Origin: Euwallacea fornicatus
Taxonomy: Eukaryota; Arthropoda; Insecta; Coleoptera; Curculionidae
Length of the DNA stretch: 64,000 nucleotides
Assembly: GCF_040115645.1 (NCBI RefSeq)
Contig: NC_089562.1
Coordinates: 3,472,001 to 3,536,000, forward strand
Direction: 5' to 3'
Positions within the stretch are counted from its first letter, which is position 1. Each line of letters opens with the position of its first letter. This document shows positions 35,601-50,600 of this stretch, piece after piece. Under the pieces are notes generated by a model, which was not told where the DNA came from, did no database searches, and saw nothing but the letters and a program-made list of their open reading frames with translations. Both the position numbers and the translations under genes were made by a program.

Positions 35601-38600
35601 CGTGGATAACTACTTTTCGGCTTAAGTCCCAAACTATTTCTGTGTTGAGAAAACTCTCTAGGGAAAAATGAGCAGGGTTTGGTATCTGCCTTGTTTGTTC
35701 TGATTGACCAATCATAACACTGATTAGTTGGTTCCCACGAATTCGGGGTTTTTATATCTAAATGATTTAAATGCAAACCTTAAAAAGTTTTTGCAGTTAA
35801 CATTTTAACACATTGACTCTGCGAAGGGCATGATCAATATCAACGTTTACAAGTGGCACCCTTATTTCTTCTTATATGCTCTCACGGTCAAATTAGAACC
35901 ACCCTTAAGTTGAATGATTTATGAATTCTAATCTTTTAGCCCTCCCATATATTATAGGCCCAAATGTAAATAAAACATGACGGATTGGGGGGGAATCCAA
36001 CGCAGTTCACAAATTTCCGTTCCAAAATCGGACTCTTCTTCAGCAATACAATGAGACACTCAAATTGGTTAATTCCCAAATCGCATTATGAATTCTTTAA
36101 GAATGCTTTCCTTCACTTACTTTACAGCTCTGTTTGGGGATACCTCATAAATATCGGCATTGTGCCGACATCAACCATAATACAAATCGGCGACGCTATT
36201 ATATCAACAAAATTCTCGAAGTGTCTGGGAAATTGCGGTTTCAAATTATTATAACAAAGCGATGTTGATTGCGTCTTCATCCAGGCCCAGGCATTTCAAA
36301 CAAAAATAAATAACTTCACTCAAATCTGTTGCACAAGAGGATGCCAGGCTTAAATGAAGTTATACGACTTCCCTAATGCGACTATAGAAATGAGAGATTT
36401 AGTGAAGAAGTTGCTCAAAAAGGCTCGCAAGATGATATTAACTCTTTCCTAGTTCATAGAAAATAATCTAGAAAAAGTTATACATTAAAAGTAGGAGGTC
36501 AGGAGCCACCAAAATCTCTTCTCTGACTAGTGATTCTGTCGGTGACTGACGATTAATCAAAGATAAATCCACAATGCTATTAATTAATTAGACACTTAAG
36601 CTTTAACGAGGGCGACAGACATTATGATCAACAGTCTGTTCTAAATTTCCCAACTCAAAGTGAGAAAATGGGCAGTTTATTTTTGATTCTTTAACAGATT
36701 TTATGTGTTGATTTCGACCAGGCGATTAATATATAGTACACATTTTTTCAACCGTATAAATAAACCTCTTGTCTATCATTTTTTAAACATGAATAATTTT
36801 CCAACTTTTTTACATTAGAGCCCGTCAAATCAGCAAAACAAATAATAAACATTGCAAGCAAGTATTTTGCTGGATAATAAACAGATTTTTCGTTGTTTAT
36901 ACACCTACTCATAACATGCATAATATCCGATATTTATGAGTAATGCCTAGGGACCCCAATTTTTATCTCCCTCCATATTTTTTTTTCGAAAAGCAAATTT
37001 GCTTTTAATCTAAAACTTGTTAAAATTGAAAAGGTGATCATTTTTCAGACTTTAAAAATACCTCCGCTAGTGCAAAATTAATTTGCCTAATTAGCGTTTT
37101 CTTGGTTTTACCTTGCCAAATATTTAAATCACCTTTCGAGCCAAAAACCAATTTTTTTCCTGTACTGTTGTTCGTAAATTCTCTCTATGACGATTACTTT
37201 TCTTTGGTCACCGTCTTTTTTTTATCGAATAATCCAATCTAATCGTCGATGTAACAATTTCTGATAACCCGTATAAAGCTTAATTAATTTTATTGAAAAC
37301 AAAATTAATTACTCGGAACTACCGTTTTGGCCCTGTTCCACAAAGAACATTGCTAATTCATTTCACGTGGCATTGTTTACCTATCAAATTTTATTAATAC
37401 CAATATTTTGCGGCTCCAAATTTAAACCCCGAATAATTGCATTGTATTTATGTATGTCAATAACAATAAAATAAATGCTAATAAAACGAGCCATTTATTT
37501 GTCGTAGGAATATACTTTTTTGGCTTAGACGGGAGAAAGATTATATAGAAAATTGTGAAATAGTGGTGCTCGATACGCAGCAAAGCCGCAATTTAACTCT
37601 AGAATTGCAAAAATATGAGAAACAGCATCTAAAGTTAACGAATATATCAAAAAACTTGACGAAGTGGGATTGGAAGACTAAACAGAAACTGAATAAATGC
37701 AAAGCGTGACATTGGAGAAAAAATATAACCAAACTGGAAACTGATGAATGAACAAAACAAAAAAGAAGTATGATTAATTAGTTTTAAACACATTAAACCA
37801 GACGAGAGAACGTGATGAGACAGGCTAGCAAAAAGTGAAATAAATCAAGTCAAAGATAGAGAACAAAGCCAAAAACTAACTGTTGGTTTTAAAACAACTA
37901 GAAACTACTTATGAATAAAGAAAATCGAACGATGAACCTAATTCCTATTAAGTTGTGTGGTGTAAGCCTGAAAAAACTTGATGAAATAGCACCAAAACAA
38001 GAAAAAAGAAACAAATGGGGGAATCGAATATTTAGCTTAAAACAACTGTGAAAAAAAGATAGGAATCATGTCAATTAAATTTACTATACCAATCTTGACA
38101 TGTTTTATCCTGTTCTAACGCTTCGCAAACTGTTTCATCACGATTTCGGTGCAGTTTCTCATAAAAGGAAAAAAATTTCAAGTACAATTTCATCCTGTGT
38201 GAGATCCAAATTATCATGTTGCAGACAAGCTTTTTTCGCTTCTCACCTCGAACACATTTTTCCATCTTTCGCCCAAATTTCTCAACTCAGCGCGCTCATG
38301 TTATTCCATCTACTGCAACTATAACTCAACGGTAGGAAAGATTTTAATTTAAAAGTAGCATTTGTGCGTTTATGTTTGGAAGCAACTACGACTAGCAGGT
38401 GACAAATTTTATGTTCAAAAACGTTGTAATATCATTTTCGTACTGGCAGTAAAATTAAATATGAAGAAGCTGCTACCAACGTGGATCATTTAAAGGATTT
38501 TGCAACGGACTAAAAAACTCACGTTATTGAAATTTTGTCTTAATTTAAGATAACTTCAAAGTTATCAATATCATGAATATTTAAATAATTTACTGATTTC

Positions 38601-41600
38601 GAAGTGGCCTGCTCCACAAGAACTTTTTTCCTACTTTTTCACCGTTTTCACGAATACTATCTTAAAACGGACGTTTTCCCTATAAAGTTTACATGATTCG
38701 GGGCAATTTTAATTTATCATTACATGAAAAAAACATTTCAGTTTTAGCACAATTTCCGAAAATGGTTAAATTTCACGTCACATTCGATCCACAAATCACA
38801 GATAATATTTGAAACCTGAAACTATGTATCTTCTACAATAGCCTCAAATGGCAAATACTGATTATGTACAGCAAAATAAATAACAGAGTTTAATTAACTG
38901 TGGCCATATAATTGGGACTCAACTACTATTCAGTTCAGTTTTTGTCTAGTTTGCCCAGTGGGACATTTTACCTCCAGAGCTGATTATAATGTTTATGCTA
39001 ATTGGAAACGTGCATGGATTTGCTGAATTCCATTAATGGAATAAGCCCAGATAACAAATTTAAAATTGAATTTGTCCTGGGTTAATCAGCCGAAATTAAC
39101 TACCTCGTTCGGGTCAAACAACTGGATGGTTTTTGGAGAAAATTCGTCTTGGCAGAATGTCGAAATATTTTTGCATTGTGCGTGCTTTAAAGAGATTAAC
39201 TGGAACGTCGGATGTAAACACCTGCAGAACCTGACTTATTGCAGATAAGGTTTCTGGATACATTTTTCCCCATGCCGTGTGCCCAGTCATTAATTTCGCA
39301 ATCCAATTAACTGAATATATCACAGCGCAGGTACTCTCAGTTCAGTTAGTCAAAATATTTAGCTCACTTTGAGTTATGTAGAAAAAAAGGAATTACTTAC
39401 TTCGCCCATTCATTTCACAGTTTATTGTTCTACTTTGAAGGGAGCAATTCATTTTCCTGACAAGACTAATTAAAACTGGAATATTCGTTTCCATATATTG
39501 GAGATCCATATATTTCCGAACTCATTCGCTCGAATAACCTTAATTCGAAAACATAAAAAACCCAATCGAGCAAATAGTGCAGGCATTACACCGAATTGAA
39601 CACTGCCATTATTGGACTGAAATTCCTATTTAGCTCTGTTATTGTGCCCAATAAGCCGGCTAATTGGTTTTATTAATTATTTAATATCGCGACGAGTTTC
39701 AGGTTGAGTGAGTAGAAACAATACCCATCTGCAACAACATTTTGAATCAACTCTACTATATAGTTCAAATGAGAGAGCAAAAATCTTTACAGCAAGGAAC
39801 ACTTTAAAGTTTAACGAATTATGAGATATTACAACGCAAATTCACGCACATTTTCATTATTATTTAAGACAGGCTATTGCAAGTCAGTCCTGAAGCCGTC
39901 GAATTTGTGAAATGTATAACTGCATACTCAAACCAGTTACGCCACTGAATTTACTTTACAATAAGTTTTGTATGATGACGACGTTTACTTGAAGAGGCTA
40001 GTTTTATCAAATTCATAACTGCGTGCTGAAGTCAGCTCCGACGTTTCAACGTCCTTTTAAGTCCACTGCAATGGTTGATGCAAAAAAAGAATATAAAAAT
40101 AATATCCAGAGGCGTGCCAGAGGGAGTTACAGGATTTAAAGCAACGTGAATAGCTAAATTTCACTATTAACTTTTGAAAACTTTATATCTGTTCCGAAGA
40201 TTCCCAAAATTCCACTTTAGTTATTATTAAAAAAATGTATAGCAAAATCCAGTCACCTGTAAAAATACGATTTTAATTGTTCAATACAAGATATTTTAAC
40301 ATTGACTTTTAACTAATTACGAGATATTAAAACTTGTAATTATTAAAAGAGCTAAGTTTTGTAAGTCAATCTTAAACTGAGTTTATCTAAATTTATCAAA
40401 CTGGATCTTAAAGCGTCTCCTGAATACTAAAACATAAAAATTTCTCACCTTTTTATGAGCTTTAAATACTGCACATTTGAACACATTGGAAGAACCATCT
40501 CTGGCTATGTAACTAAAAATCTTGAGGTCTTGGGAATCATGAGATACATAGAATATCCTGTAAATTGGATGATGGAAGAGGAGGGATTTGTCGTCGTTCC
40601 AATGCCTTTTCTGCAATTTAAAAACATTAACTCAATAGATAAAAATCGTACGGAAAACTCACTTTTTTCTTTTTCCTCAGCGTGACCTTTACTCCTTCCA
40701 GTGAGACTTCTATGGTCACCTTTTTCTTTTTGATTCCTTTGGCTTTGAATTCGTACTGGAATTAGAGGAAAAATTTGTTGATTGACAAGTATTAGTTACA
40801 CTAGAGTGGCACCACTGAACAGTTTGAATCAAAGATTTTTCGATCATAGAGATTTTTTGAGATACGTGATGAGATTTTTTTGATATTGCAATCAACGCAT
40901 CGAATCCCGAAATGTTTCATATATTCAGATGGTTTTCAAGAAATATTCGATTTTTTTTAATTTCTCTAGATTTTTGAATTTTCAGAGATAGATTTGGAAA
41001 AATCTAAATTGTTGATGTTTCTAGAAGACTCTCTGAGATCTCTGAAGAAATTCCCAAAAAGGAGAAAAACAACTCTATTCTTAGGTTTACTCATGCTGAT
41101 TGAAGTCAGATTTTTTCTTCTATTTCCTTTCAAATTGATTGAAATTTGAGGTAAAAAATGAGAAGTGGCCGTCTGTTTTCAATTACGAATTTAGTTGTCG
41201 TAAAATTTCAATTAATTTCTATCTGTGGAAGACTCGAAAATACCTCCATGACTTTAAAATTCACGAGGGCGAAAGGCACACACGCAAAAACCGAAATCAG
41301 AGCGGAGTTTGGTTGGAGCCACTTTTAGGAAATCAATGAGATTCTAGAGTATACGAAATTCTCTTTGAGATTCACGTTTTTAGGGCACTTTAGACTTCCT
41401 GTGTCAGCTTTTGTATTTCTGCGAAGTTTTTGGTAGTATTGTTGGTTGAAATCCAACTTTTCATCGAAAGAACTTGCAATAATTTAACCACTCCCACTTG
41501 ATTTTCTCGCTAATAAGATAAATTCACCGAGCGCATAATAAATGATTCGAAACGGACACTGAATAATTAATTATCTGACTTTCATGATGGTTGTTGGTTT

Positions 41601-44600
41601 TTGTTGATTAGAATTCTTACCCGAATTCGACGCATGGCAGCAACAATCTCCACCCTGCTGGTAGGTCGTGGTACGTCCAGCATCCCTATCAACTGAAAAA
41701 GAAATAAACACCCATCAAACTTGAGATAAACCCTCTTCTAATAAAAACAATTTAAGGTATTCAAAATAATGGAGACAAGGCCTTTAATACAAAAGGGACC
41801 GGAAAAACCACTTAAAATTCCTCAGCAGTTTATATCCTTCTCCTTATACGGCATAACCTCGTTTTCCTTGCTTCCAGACCTTAATATCAGGGCATTAAGG
41901 GCTGAACAAAACCTACACAAATAAAGCTCCCCTAAACTGGCAACATTCCGGAGGTTCGTACGAAGGTAAACAAAACTGGGTTGAAACTAATTTTTGGGAC
42001 GAAACTGCAGCTGTAGCTGAGGGGGAAATTTGCATCAAAACATCACCAAAACTATTCTGACTATGGAAAATTAGCTCATTAACTGTAAAGCAAAACATCG
42101 AGCTTAGTTCCTGACTAGCTGCTTGTGCAATAAACTGAAATATTAAACTCTCGTTTAATAACGAGCTGCTGGGAGGTGTGCAGCAAAAGTTCGCAAAATG
42201 CTGTTATTAAATTTATAGATTTCGAGAATATATTTACGTGCAAGTGATTGAATGGTTGCCAATATTTGTGTAAAGAGCGAATTAATCTAGACTTTGTTAA
42301 TAAATATTTGCAATGGCAAGATTGATTAAGCTAATTGGTTGCGTCTCCCAGTGTAATATCTTATTTCTGTAGGTAGACGAGTTAATGTTGCATCCAAATT
42401 GAACGCAACAACAACGTAATCTTCGATTTATAAAAATTGTTGAAACTATGGAATAATACCTGAAGTGAAATCATTTAGTACAAAAGAACAGTGCTCAATT
42501 GATGATAGAATGATGGTGTTAATGAAAGCTGGACCGTCACAGTACGTAAACTTGAAACACAGTAAATTTCAGCTGAAAGTGAAATTTAGTTTAGTAGCCC
42601 AAGAAAAAAACGCTGAAAACTGGATTAAATAAAAATTAGATTCGCTTTTTCCCAGTAACAATGACCGTCTAGACTAGTTTTAGTATATTTACACCACAAC
42701 GCATCGCACAATTTAACCATTACCGAATAAAATTTTAGTCGTTTGTGAATTTAAAGATCGAAATTTCAAATTTTTGACAAAAAGGTAGATGCAAAGTGCG
42801 TAATTGCGTTAGCAGTGACCAGAGAAATAGAGTTGTGCTTACGTATATGTCCCTAAAAGTGAATTACGGAATTGTCCCTTGTAATTGTAAATTCACCTAT
42901 TTAGGCGTACGGTCTAGAAAAATATCGATCATTCTTGAAGCTTTCAAAATGTCAAAATTTCATTATTCTTCAAGACCCTAATCCTACAATTTTGACCTCA
43001 AAGTCCGATCGTATTGCTCCTAATGACTTCTAGAATCTTAGACCGGTTTGTTTCCGCTTCATTCATCAAAACTTTTCAAAAACTCGAGGTATGGCCTCTT
43101 GGCTGACCCAATTGAACCCGAAATAAACTTTTCCAGTGCCACTTAAAATTTCCAACTAAAAATTTAGTTTGATAAGCTTTTTTAGCACCGCGATGTTAAA
43201 TTTAACATACATATCATCAGTCAAGGAAATGACGGATGTTTACACCATCTAGGACAAATTCCGTTAAATACGTTGCTCAAAGTTTAAATTCTAATTTACA
43301 TGCAAGCTTCGATCTCCTCGTTGTTGCCTCATGTTCCCTCCACCAAGCCATACATTATTTATAACGCGTTTACCTTTTAAGCGTGAATTATCGACATCCG
43401 AAAGGGCTGATTATACTTTTATGACATGGCACGGCTTAGGAGTGACATTAATTGGAAAATAAAGTTCTTTCCAAATTTTTGGATTGTTATAAAAAGTATT
43501 CTAGACAGAATGGTGAATGCATAGGTGGGAAAAAGTGGCTCTTCTACTACCCACTATTAACCAGTATGTTGATATAGTATATAGGTTCAAGTGGATTTCA
43601 CAAACTGAATAGTTATAAAGAAATATTTTCGATTTTTTTCTATTTTATAGGGACACCATAATATGTTGCTAATCAAGTATTACTGCGATTAAAAGCAGAA
43701 ATGACCCTAAAATGACTGATTTGGCTGCAAATAAACGGTTACAATGAGGTGATTCACGGTGATTTACCCGAATAGTTGTTTCCCATTGTGGTGGTTTACT
43801 TGGCCGTAAACTAATTTGAATGGAAACAAGATGTAATTCAATACAGATTGTGTTAGCGTTGAAGTTCGTGTTTCACATGCGAGTGCATTGACCGATTACA
43901 CATATGATGTTGCGATGAGTATCATTGTCGTGGAACCAACGGTGCTACCGACAGACGAGGTGGCCGAGTGGTTAAGGCGTTGGACTGCTAATCCAATGGG
44001 CTCTGCCCGCGTGGGTTCGAATCCCATCCTCGTCGGAAATTTATTTTGCCTCCCATGTCTATTGAAAATAGAACATTTATACCACGGAATGTTTTCTTCA
44101 TATGTTTTTTCTCTGAGAATTTGAGGACTGTAATTGTCATTATTTGGTTTTTGTTTATGTAAATTTCCTTAGTATATCAATTATAAGAACCCAACAATAC
44201 GTTTAAAACCCAACGGACAAATTCCGAAATTTAAATCATATAAAGTTCCCTGAAAAGTTCAGAAATTGTACAACGGAGCCTTACTTTTGATTTAACTGAT
44301 GCCATTGAAAACTTTAAAAATTGTTGAAAATTTGTACTTTTACCAACTAAAATGTAGTTCTAGAGACACCTCAAAATAGAAAAAAAAATTGTTACTATTT
44401 GGAATATTTGAATAATAAGAGAAAGAGAACGATAGTTATCAATTTTCCGAGCACAAGCAAGAGAATAAAATATCCAAGAGTTCTCCCTCAATTTTCTTTT
44501 CTACAAACGAAAACTATGAAAGTTTATGCGGCAAAAACTTTGTTGTTTTTGAAATGAAGAAAGTTTTTGATAGTAAACAGGCATCAAAAGCGTTCATCAA

Positions 44601-47600
44601 GAGTTTCGAGGCTCTAAAATGCTTAAAAAACGATTGGAACATTTCGTTCAGTTTATCGATCGGTTTAACAAAATTATTAAGTCAAATTTAAAGATGATGT
44701 CACTGAGTTATGCAGGATTTAAACAATCTTGCAACCCCGAGGAGGATTTAAGCTACTGAAATCTCCTAAAGAAAGATTTGGTCCAGAGTTTCGCACTTTT
44801 TGGTCGGTTCTAAAACCGAATTTTGTAGCACTTTTACCGAGTTTTACAAGGTTAAAAATGCTTGGTATTTTGATACGAAAGGTTCAAATTTCTTGGAAGT
44901 CTACAACTGAATTACTATTTAGCAGAGTTCGTGTCGAACATTGAAGACAGTTTATAGGATAGAAACACCTGGGAATTCTGATCCAGAGCTTATAGTTTCA
45001 TGTGTTTAAAATAGTATAAAATGTAAGAAATATCTTCCATTTTGCGATTAAAAAACTTGTAATTTGGATCAAAGTTCAATGATCTACGCACTTAAAGTGT
45101 GAGAGAAAAATCTTCCAGATTGAATATCGCTTCTAGACCAAATTTAAAGCTGTATTGCTGAGATTTTCAATGGTAGTAAGCTGCAAAATCAGATCTAAAT
45201 TTATGTGTTTTGGGCTACCGGAAACCGAAAATAAATCGATAAACTCATAACAATTGCGGTAGAAGGTGTGAAACTTGAAACTTGAATCCGACAAAAAAAC
45301 CAAGTTATTATCGATTTATGAGTTGTTATTAAGAAGTTTTGTAAAGTTAAAAAGATCGATTCCCCTATACAATATTGTGGAATTCTTAAAATCAATGAAA
45401 ATTATTCCCATTCACGATTTGTTGTTGGGACTTGTCCTAAATTTAAAACTTTAAAATTCTTTTATTAAAAAGCTCAAAATTTTGATCACTAGCTTACGCT
45501 TCTGAAGCAATATTTTTAAAATTGGATTATTGGTTGCTTCTAAAACTAAGCTTTGCTTTTTGCACTCGATATTCTACTCGAAAAATGTACACATTTGAAC
45601 TTAGAGATGTAGAATTTTATGGTCAAAGTAAAAAAGAAACTGAATCTTCAGGCACTTCTTCTTAGTCGAATTAAAATTTCATACGATACCCTCCGTCTAT
45701 TTTGTTAAACATCTATCTAAAAATTGAAATTTTGGAATATGAAACTCTGATGATCAATGAGCAAGAAGATAATTTATTAATTTTCGAAGACAAACAAATA
45801 AAACAAACATAATTGAGTAATGAGGTCCTGTTTCGCACATGAAGAAAGCCCTAATTAACGAAGAGGTACCGGCAATTCACCGGTTTCGTTTTCTTCTAAT
45901 CCTAAACAAATATGCAAATTGGAACTAGATGAATAAGAATAAATTATTAAAATCAAATAAATTGCTTAGTGGTCATACAAGGAGAAAAAGAAATTATAAT
46001 ATTTCACATACTCCTTAAGAACATGCAAATCAAAAATGAAGGTCATCAGATTTTCTTTAGAGACTATACCACAAAAAATGTGTAATGAAAATGTATACAG
46101 TGATTTCTTGTTGGTTTTGAAGGGTCCCTCTTCTACCACAGAATCTTTGATGCAACACTTCATTACAGTATTGCGTTCAGAATACCTCTTAAAACAGGTT
46201 CTCGAAACTAAGTGGTATGCATCTCAGCAACGTAAAGAAAACTTATTCTACTTTAATCTCACCTATAAGTGAAAAATTTGGTACAAAAAGAAGATGAGTC
46301 ACTCTTTGGTAAAAAGTGAAATGTGAGTTTCACAATTTACTACAGAGCATAATCTATCTTTAAGTGCAAAAATGAGATGAATACTTAATAGAAAGTGAAT
46401 CATATCCTCATTTGACCTATCCCTTTTACAAATTTTGTGCAAAAACAACCATGACGACTTATCCCATTCATGGCAATATTTTCTTTCAAAAATTAATAAA
46501 AAATTGAAGTCTTATTTGAAATTGACACCTTAAGTGAAAAATGTTGAGTAAAAAAATAAACTTTAACGTTACTTAGCAGTCTGAAAAATATCATTTTTAC
46601 TTGATAAACGAGGAAAAATACATTTTACTTCTTTTTTGATTCATCTAAATCCACTGATAAATAAGTGTGTAAGGGCTTCGTCCGTTTTTTGAGATACCCT
46701 GTATATTTTATTTTTATGATATTTTTTCTTTGAAAGTTTAAAACTTGAGTTGTAAAAGTTTTAACTGATTCATCTCATTCTTGCACCAATTATAATCTTT
46801 TTTTAATTCCTACGGTTTTTTATAATAAATTAGCCGAATTTTCATTTCTATGCAAAAACATGAAAACAAAAAATAACATATGAATTTTGTTTGTTTTTTT
46901 GATTCACCCGAGGAATTAAAAAACAGTGATTCATCTTTTTTTCACATCGAGGTTTTCACTTTTTGCCTAGCAACATAGGTCCCACTAATGGTTAATGAAG
47001 ATCGGCTCTTTTTGATTATGCAGGAAGAGTGTAAAGCCATTTGCATATGGCATTGCTAAAACTGACCGGCGGCCAACTTCTAAAATATATCGAGTATCTA
47101 TTTAAATCCGTGACAAAACTGAATTATGATGACATTTTAACTGGAGACACATCGAGATACCATTAGACTTTGTCCTTGAGTTAATAATTTTGAAAACAAA
47201 GGTTAGTAGTTTCCGTTATTGAAAACTATGGCTTTAGCCGAAGCTCCAAACTGGGCATAAGATCACCGCCTTAACACACGGTATATACTTTATAGGTACT
47301 CAGAAAGACACAAAGCCAAACCCATGATGATGAAATATACAACTTTCAGAGAAACAAAGCGGGTACACCGAGTGATTCTCAGGAATTCGATTCTTGGGTG
47401 GTGTCCCATTAGCCTTAAGGCTAGTTGACGTAAGAATTCAGCCAAACTGAAATCCATTTTCCGATTATCTGTGAGTTTGCATGAGAAATGACGCATTTCC
47501 GGAAATGAGTAAGGGTTATTGTACCTAGACATGCATCTACGAGGATGGTGCCGAAGAGTGAGTGATACGGAACTCTTGTTTTAAATTGAGTTCAGGGTTC

Positions 47601-50600
47601 AACAATCCGGTAATGGCCTTAAAAGTTTGTTACACTGTTATCTTATCAAGGATATTAAAGTTTTATTATGGGTTTGAATCTAAAAGCCCATTGGTTCGAT
47701 AAACCGTAGAAATATCGAGGTTCATGTTGTCTTTGCGTTAGATAAAAACCAAAATTCCAATTTCATTCAATTTATCTAGGCACACGGTGCAAAAGAAAAT
47801 CCATTGAGATTTAGGGTCTGATATTGGATGCTCGACATTTGATCGGAAATGTGAGCCTGTTATGGATTAATATCGCGACAGAAGTTTGGGAGGTGCAGTT
47901 TTGGAGCTTTAATTAAATATCGCCTATGAAACCCTCCAGCGCAGGGTGCGCAAAATTCGAGATGGAATATTGGGAATTCTAAATTGCAGAAACAGCTTCC
48001 TTATTAGCTTTTTTAGGAGAATTCGTATATAGTAAAAAGGGTGAATGCTAGAATAGAAAGTTGAAATTGCCAATAGTGGCAGATCTAAGAGTAAAGAGCA
48101 CCTAATGCAAAGCAAATTTGTATGGGCTTGAATCTGCATCTAATAACACTCAGTACGGAGTACGTCATTGACGCTTTAGAATATTTTTGAAGCTAGCAAT
48201 TTTCCAAAATTGTTTCTCCTGCTAATTGTATATTGATTCTCGTTATTATACACTTCAAACTTGCTTTCAGTTCGCACACTTGGTATGCAAAAAAATCATT
48301 GGCGTGTCAGGATATTTTAGGATTCAGCAAGGTTTGCAAATTTATGTCTCTTTCATGTGTTTTTCGACGCTTGCTCATTCGTACTTGAAAACTGTGTTCT
48401 CTACGTCCCTGTGTTTTTTGTGGACAAAAATGATCGATTATCGGATTATGGAGAGTGGAGTGGATGATAGGCTACTGACAGGTTATCACCAGGGCCTAGG
48501 ACTATCAATTTTTAAAAATTTCGTTTTTCTCCTGTTTTTAAATTTTCTCGCTCTTCTCTACAGAATACTAGCCTCAACCCTTTAGTTTCCGACGGTACTT
48601 AAAGGTCTTCCTGTTATTTTCAACCGTTCTTTTGTAATTCGAGCGAATTTCGACCGCTCTTGTATGTCAGTACTTGTAAAGATCACATATCGTTGGGATT
48701 GGTACGCATGAGTAAACCCATATTTTCATCTGTCATTATTATTGGTTCGAATGTTGTAATATGTGCATTATATTACATGCGTGAAATTCGAGTTGGTTGA
48801 ATCTCTGTTTTTTTTAGTAAAAGGTCAATTTTTTTTAATTCCTGATGGTACTTAAGAGTACCCTTTTTTCATATAGTCCAAAAACAATAAAAATATTTAA
48901 ATGTGTTTTTCGCGGTTCTTTTAACAATAATACGTAATAAATGACACAAATAATTATGTAAATCTGTTTTTTAGTGTTACACACAGGTTTGGGCTCAAAA
49001 CAGTTAACATGGAGGAAAATATACATTTCAAACTATAAGAAAATTTACAATGTCGGTACGAACTAAATCTCTTGTGCACAACAGTCTAGTCCACTGAAGG
49101 TTTAAACACTATAGTATGTGGATTTTAAATTGATTCTCTTCCGTTTTGACTAAGTTTCGCTAACCTGCAATGCCTTAGAATCACTTCATCTATATTGAAA
49201 GGAAGTTATAGACAACTAAAGTTCTACTGGCCTAAAAAAATTGCATCCTCATGAACTATCTAATATTTTATACGACACAAAATGACCAAAATAGGAAGCA
49301 AAGGTTCCTTTTCGTAATTGACGAAGGAAATGTGCCTATTTCCTTCTTCCATTACCAAGTATCTCAACGGACCTTTAAACTCTCGAGAAATTCGTAATCG
49401 CTCTAGGTATACCCGAAAAGCAAAACGTACTTACTTTAAACCGAATTATTAATGTTCTAAAAGAAGGGATTGCTCTTATTTCGAATCCTTTGCCCAGAGG
49501 GCATACATTTCCAGGGGAACAGATGTTTCGGATCTACTAGAGTATTTTGCATGAAAAGAAGCCCTGAATTAATATTTTAAAGTAGTGGCACTAATTCTGT
49601 TTGAAAATTTGTATGGATGGAATGGTTAATAGCCAGAAAAAAATGTTTAATTTATTCTCTCAAAATAAGAACGTAATACCGCCAAAAACAATTTTTACTC
49701 GAATAAATATCTTTAGTCGCTCATCTATTTCCTGATGGCCTCCAAAACTTACTTTTCTATCAATTAGAAAATGAAAAATTGGGAACCTAAAAATAACCTC
49801 TTTGGAGCTGAAATACAAATCAGTCGACTGTTGGGAGGGCAAGTTAAAAAAATATTTATCTTAAAAAGCAGAAATATCTATATGTTACAGGAGGCATTAA
49901 CAAATTAATATTTTGGCACCAAATAAATTTGAACAATGAAACTCACAGCTTACCTACAATCTGTATTTCGCTTTAAATATATTAAGGGTGCCAACGAGTT
50001 CGCACTGAAAGATCAATAACGAATTTGAGTTCGTATAGATAGAATTAAAAAATATGTCAAAAAATGAGTTTGCAGAGGAAGAGATCAAAAATCCTCATAT
50101 TCACTCATAAATTAGAAGATTCGAAATAAAATAAAGGATGTCTTGTCTCGTGGATTGTTTAGAGCTTCAAATTTCATAGCTTTTTACACACTTCAACATC
50201 GAATTGATACAACAAAAACAAAGCAAACACAGCTTCGAAAAACTGTTTATTTTGGACCACAAATCGGAGGCGTCACATTTATTTTGGAAGTTAGCGGCAT
50301 CATGTGCGAGGTGACGTCATATTGATACAGGTGAGCGCCGTTTTATTTTTAAGTACGGCCAGATTTATTGGTTTTTGGTCGGTACAGACGAGAAACATGG
50401 TAAATATTGGCGCTGGAACAAAGCTGTCGATTTATTGAAGGCAGATTTTCGATTATCGCAAACAGAATTCTATCCCTAATTCAATGAAAATTTGTGCCCC
50501 ATAATTGTACAACCAAAATAAGTTATGGTTTTGGTTCATTGTCACACTAAATTTTAGAAAATTAAAACGGTATTTTTAGCCCTAAAATCGACCAACGTGA

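Larger units (their letters stand above)
32316..40448. other. NOS1AP intron 4, upstream part (8.1 kb)
   Basis: The end next to 32315 should hold the promoter of the alternative first exon, if that is real. I see no clear TATA element, only AT-rich sequence. The rest contains a repeat-motif cluster at about 34730-35050 and a deleted mariner copy at about 35085-35415. Open frames elsewhere (35985-36254, 38071-38324, 39066-39323) look like chance. Confidence 0.55.

Noticed and set aside
48226..48585. 119-codon plus-strand frame with hydrophobic stretches
   Set aside because: AT-rich DNA readily yields Phe/Leu/Ile-rich frames; no ATG, motif, splice sites or homologue-like pattern.
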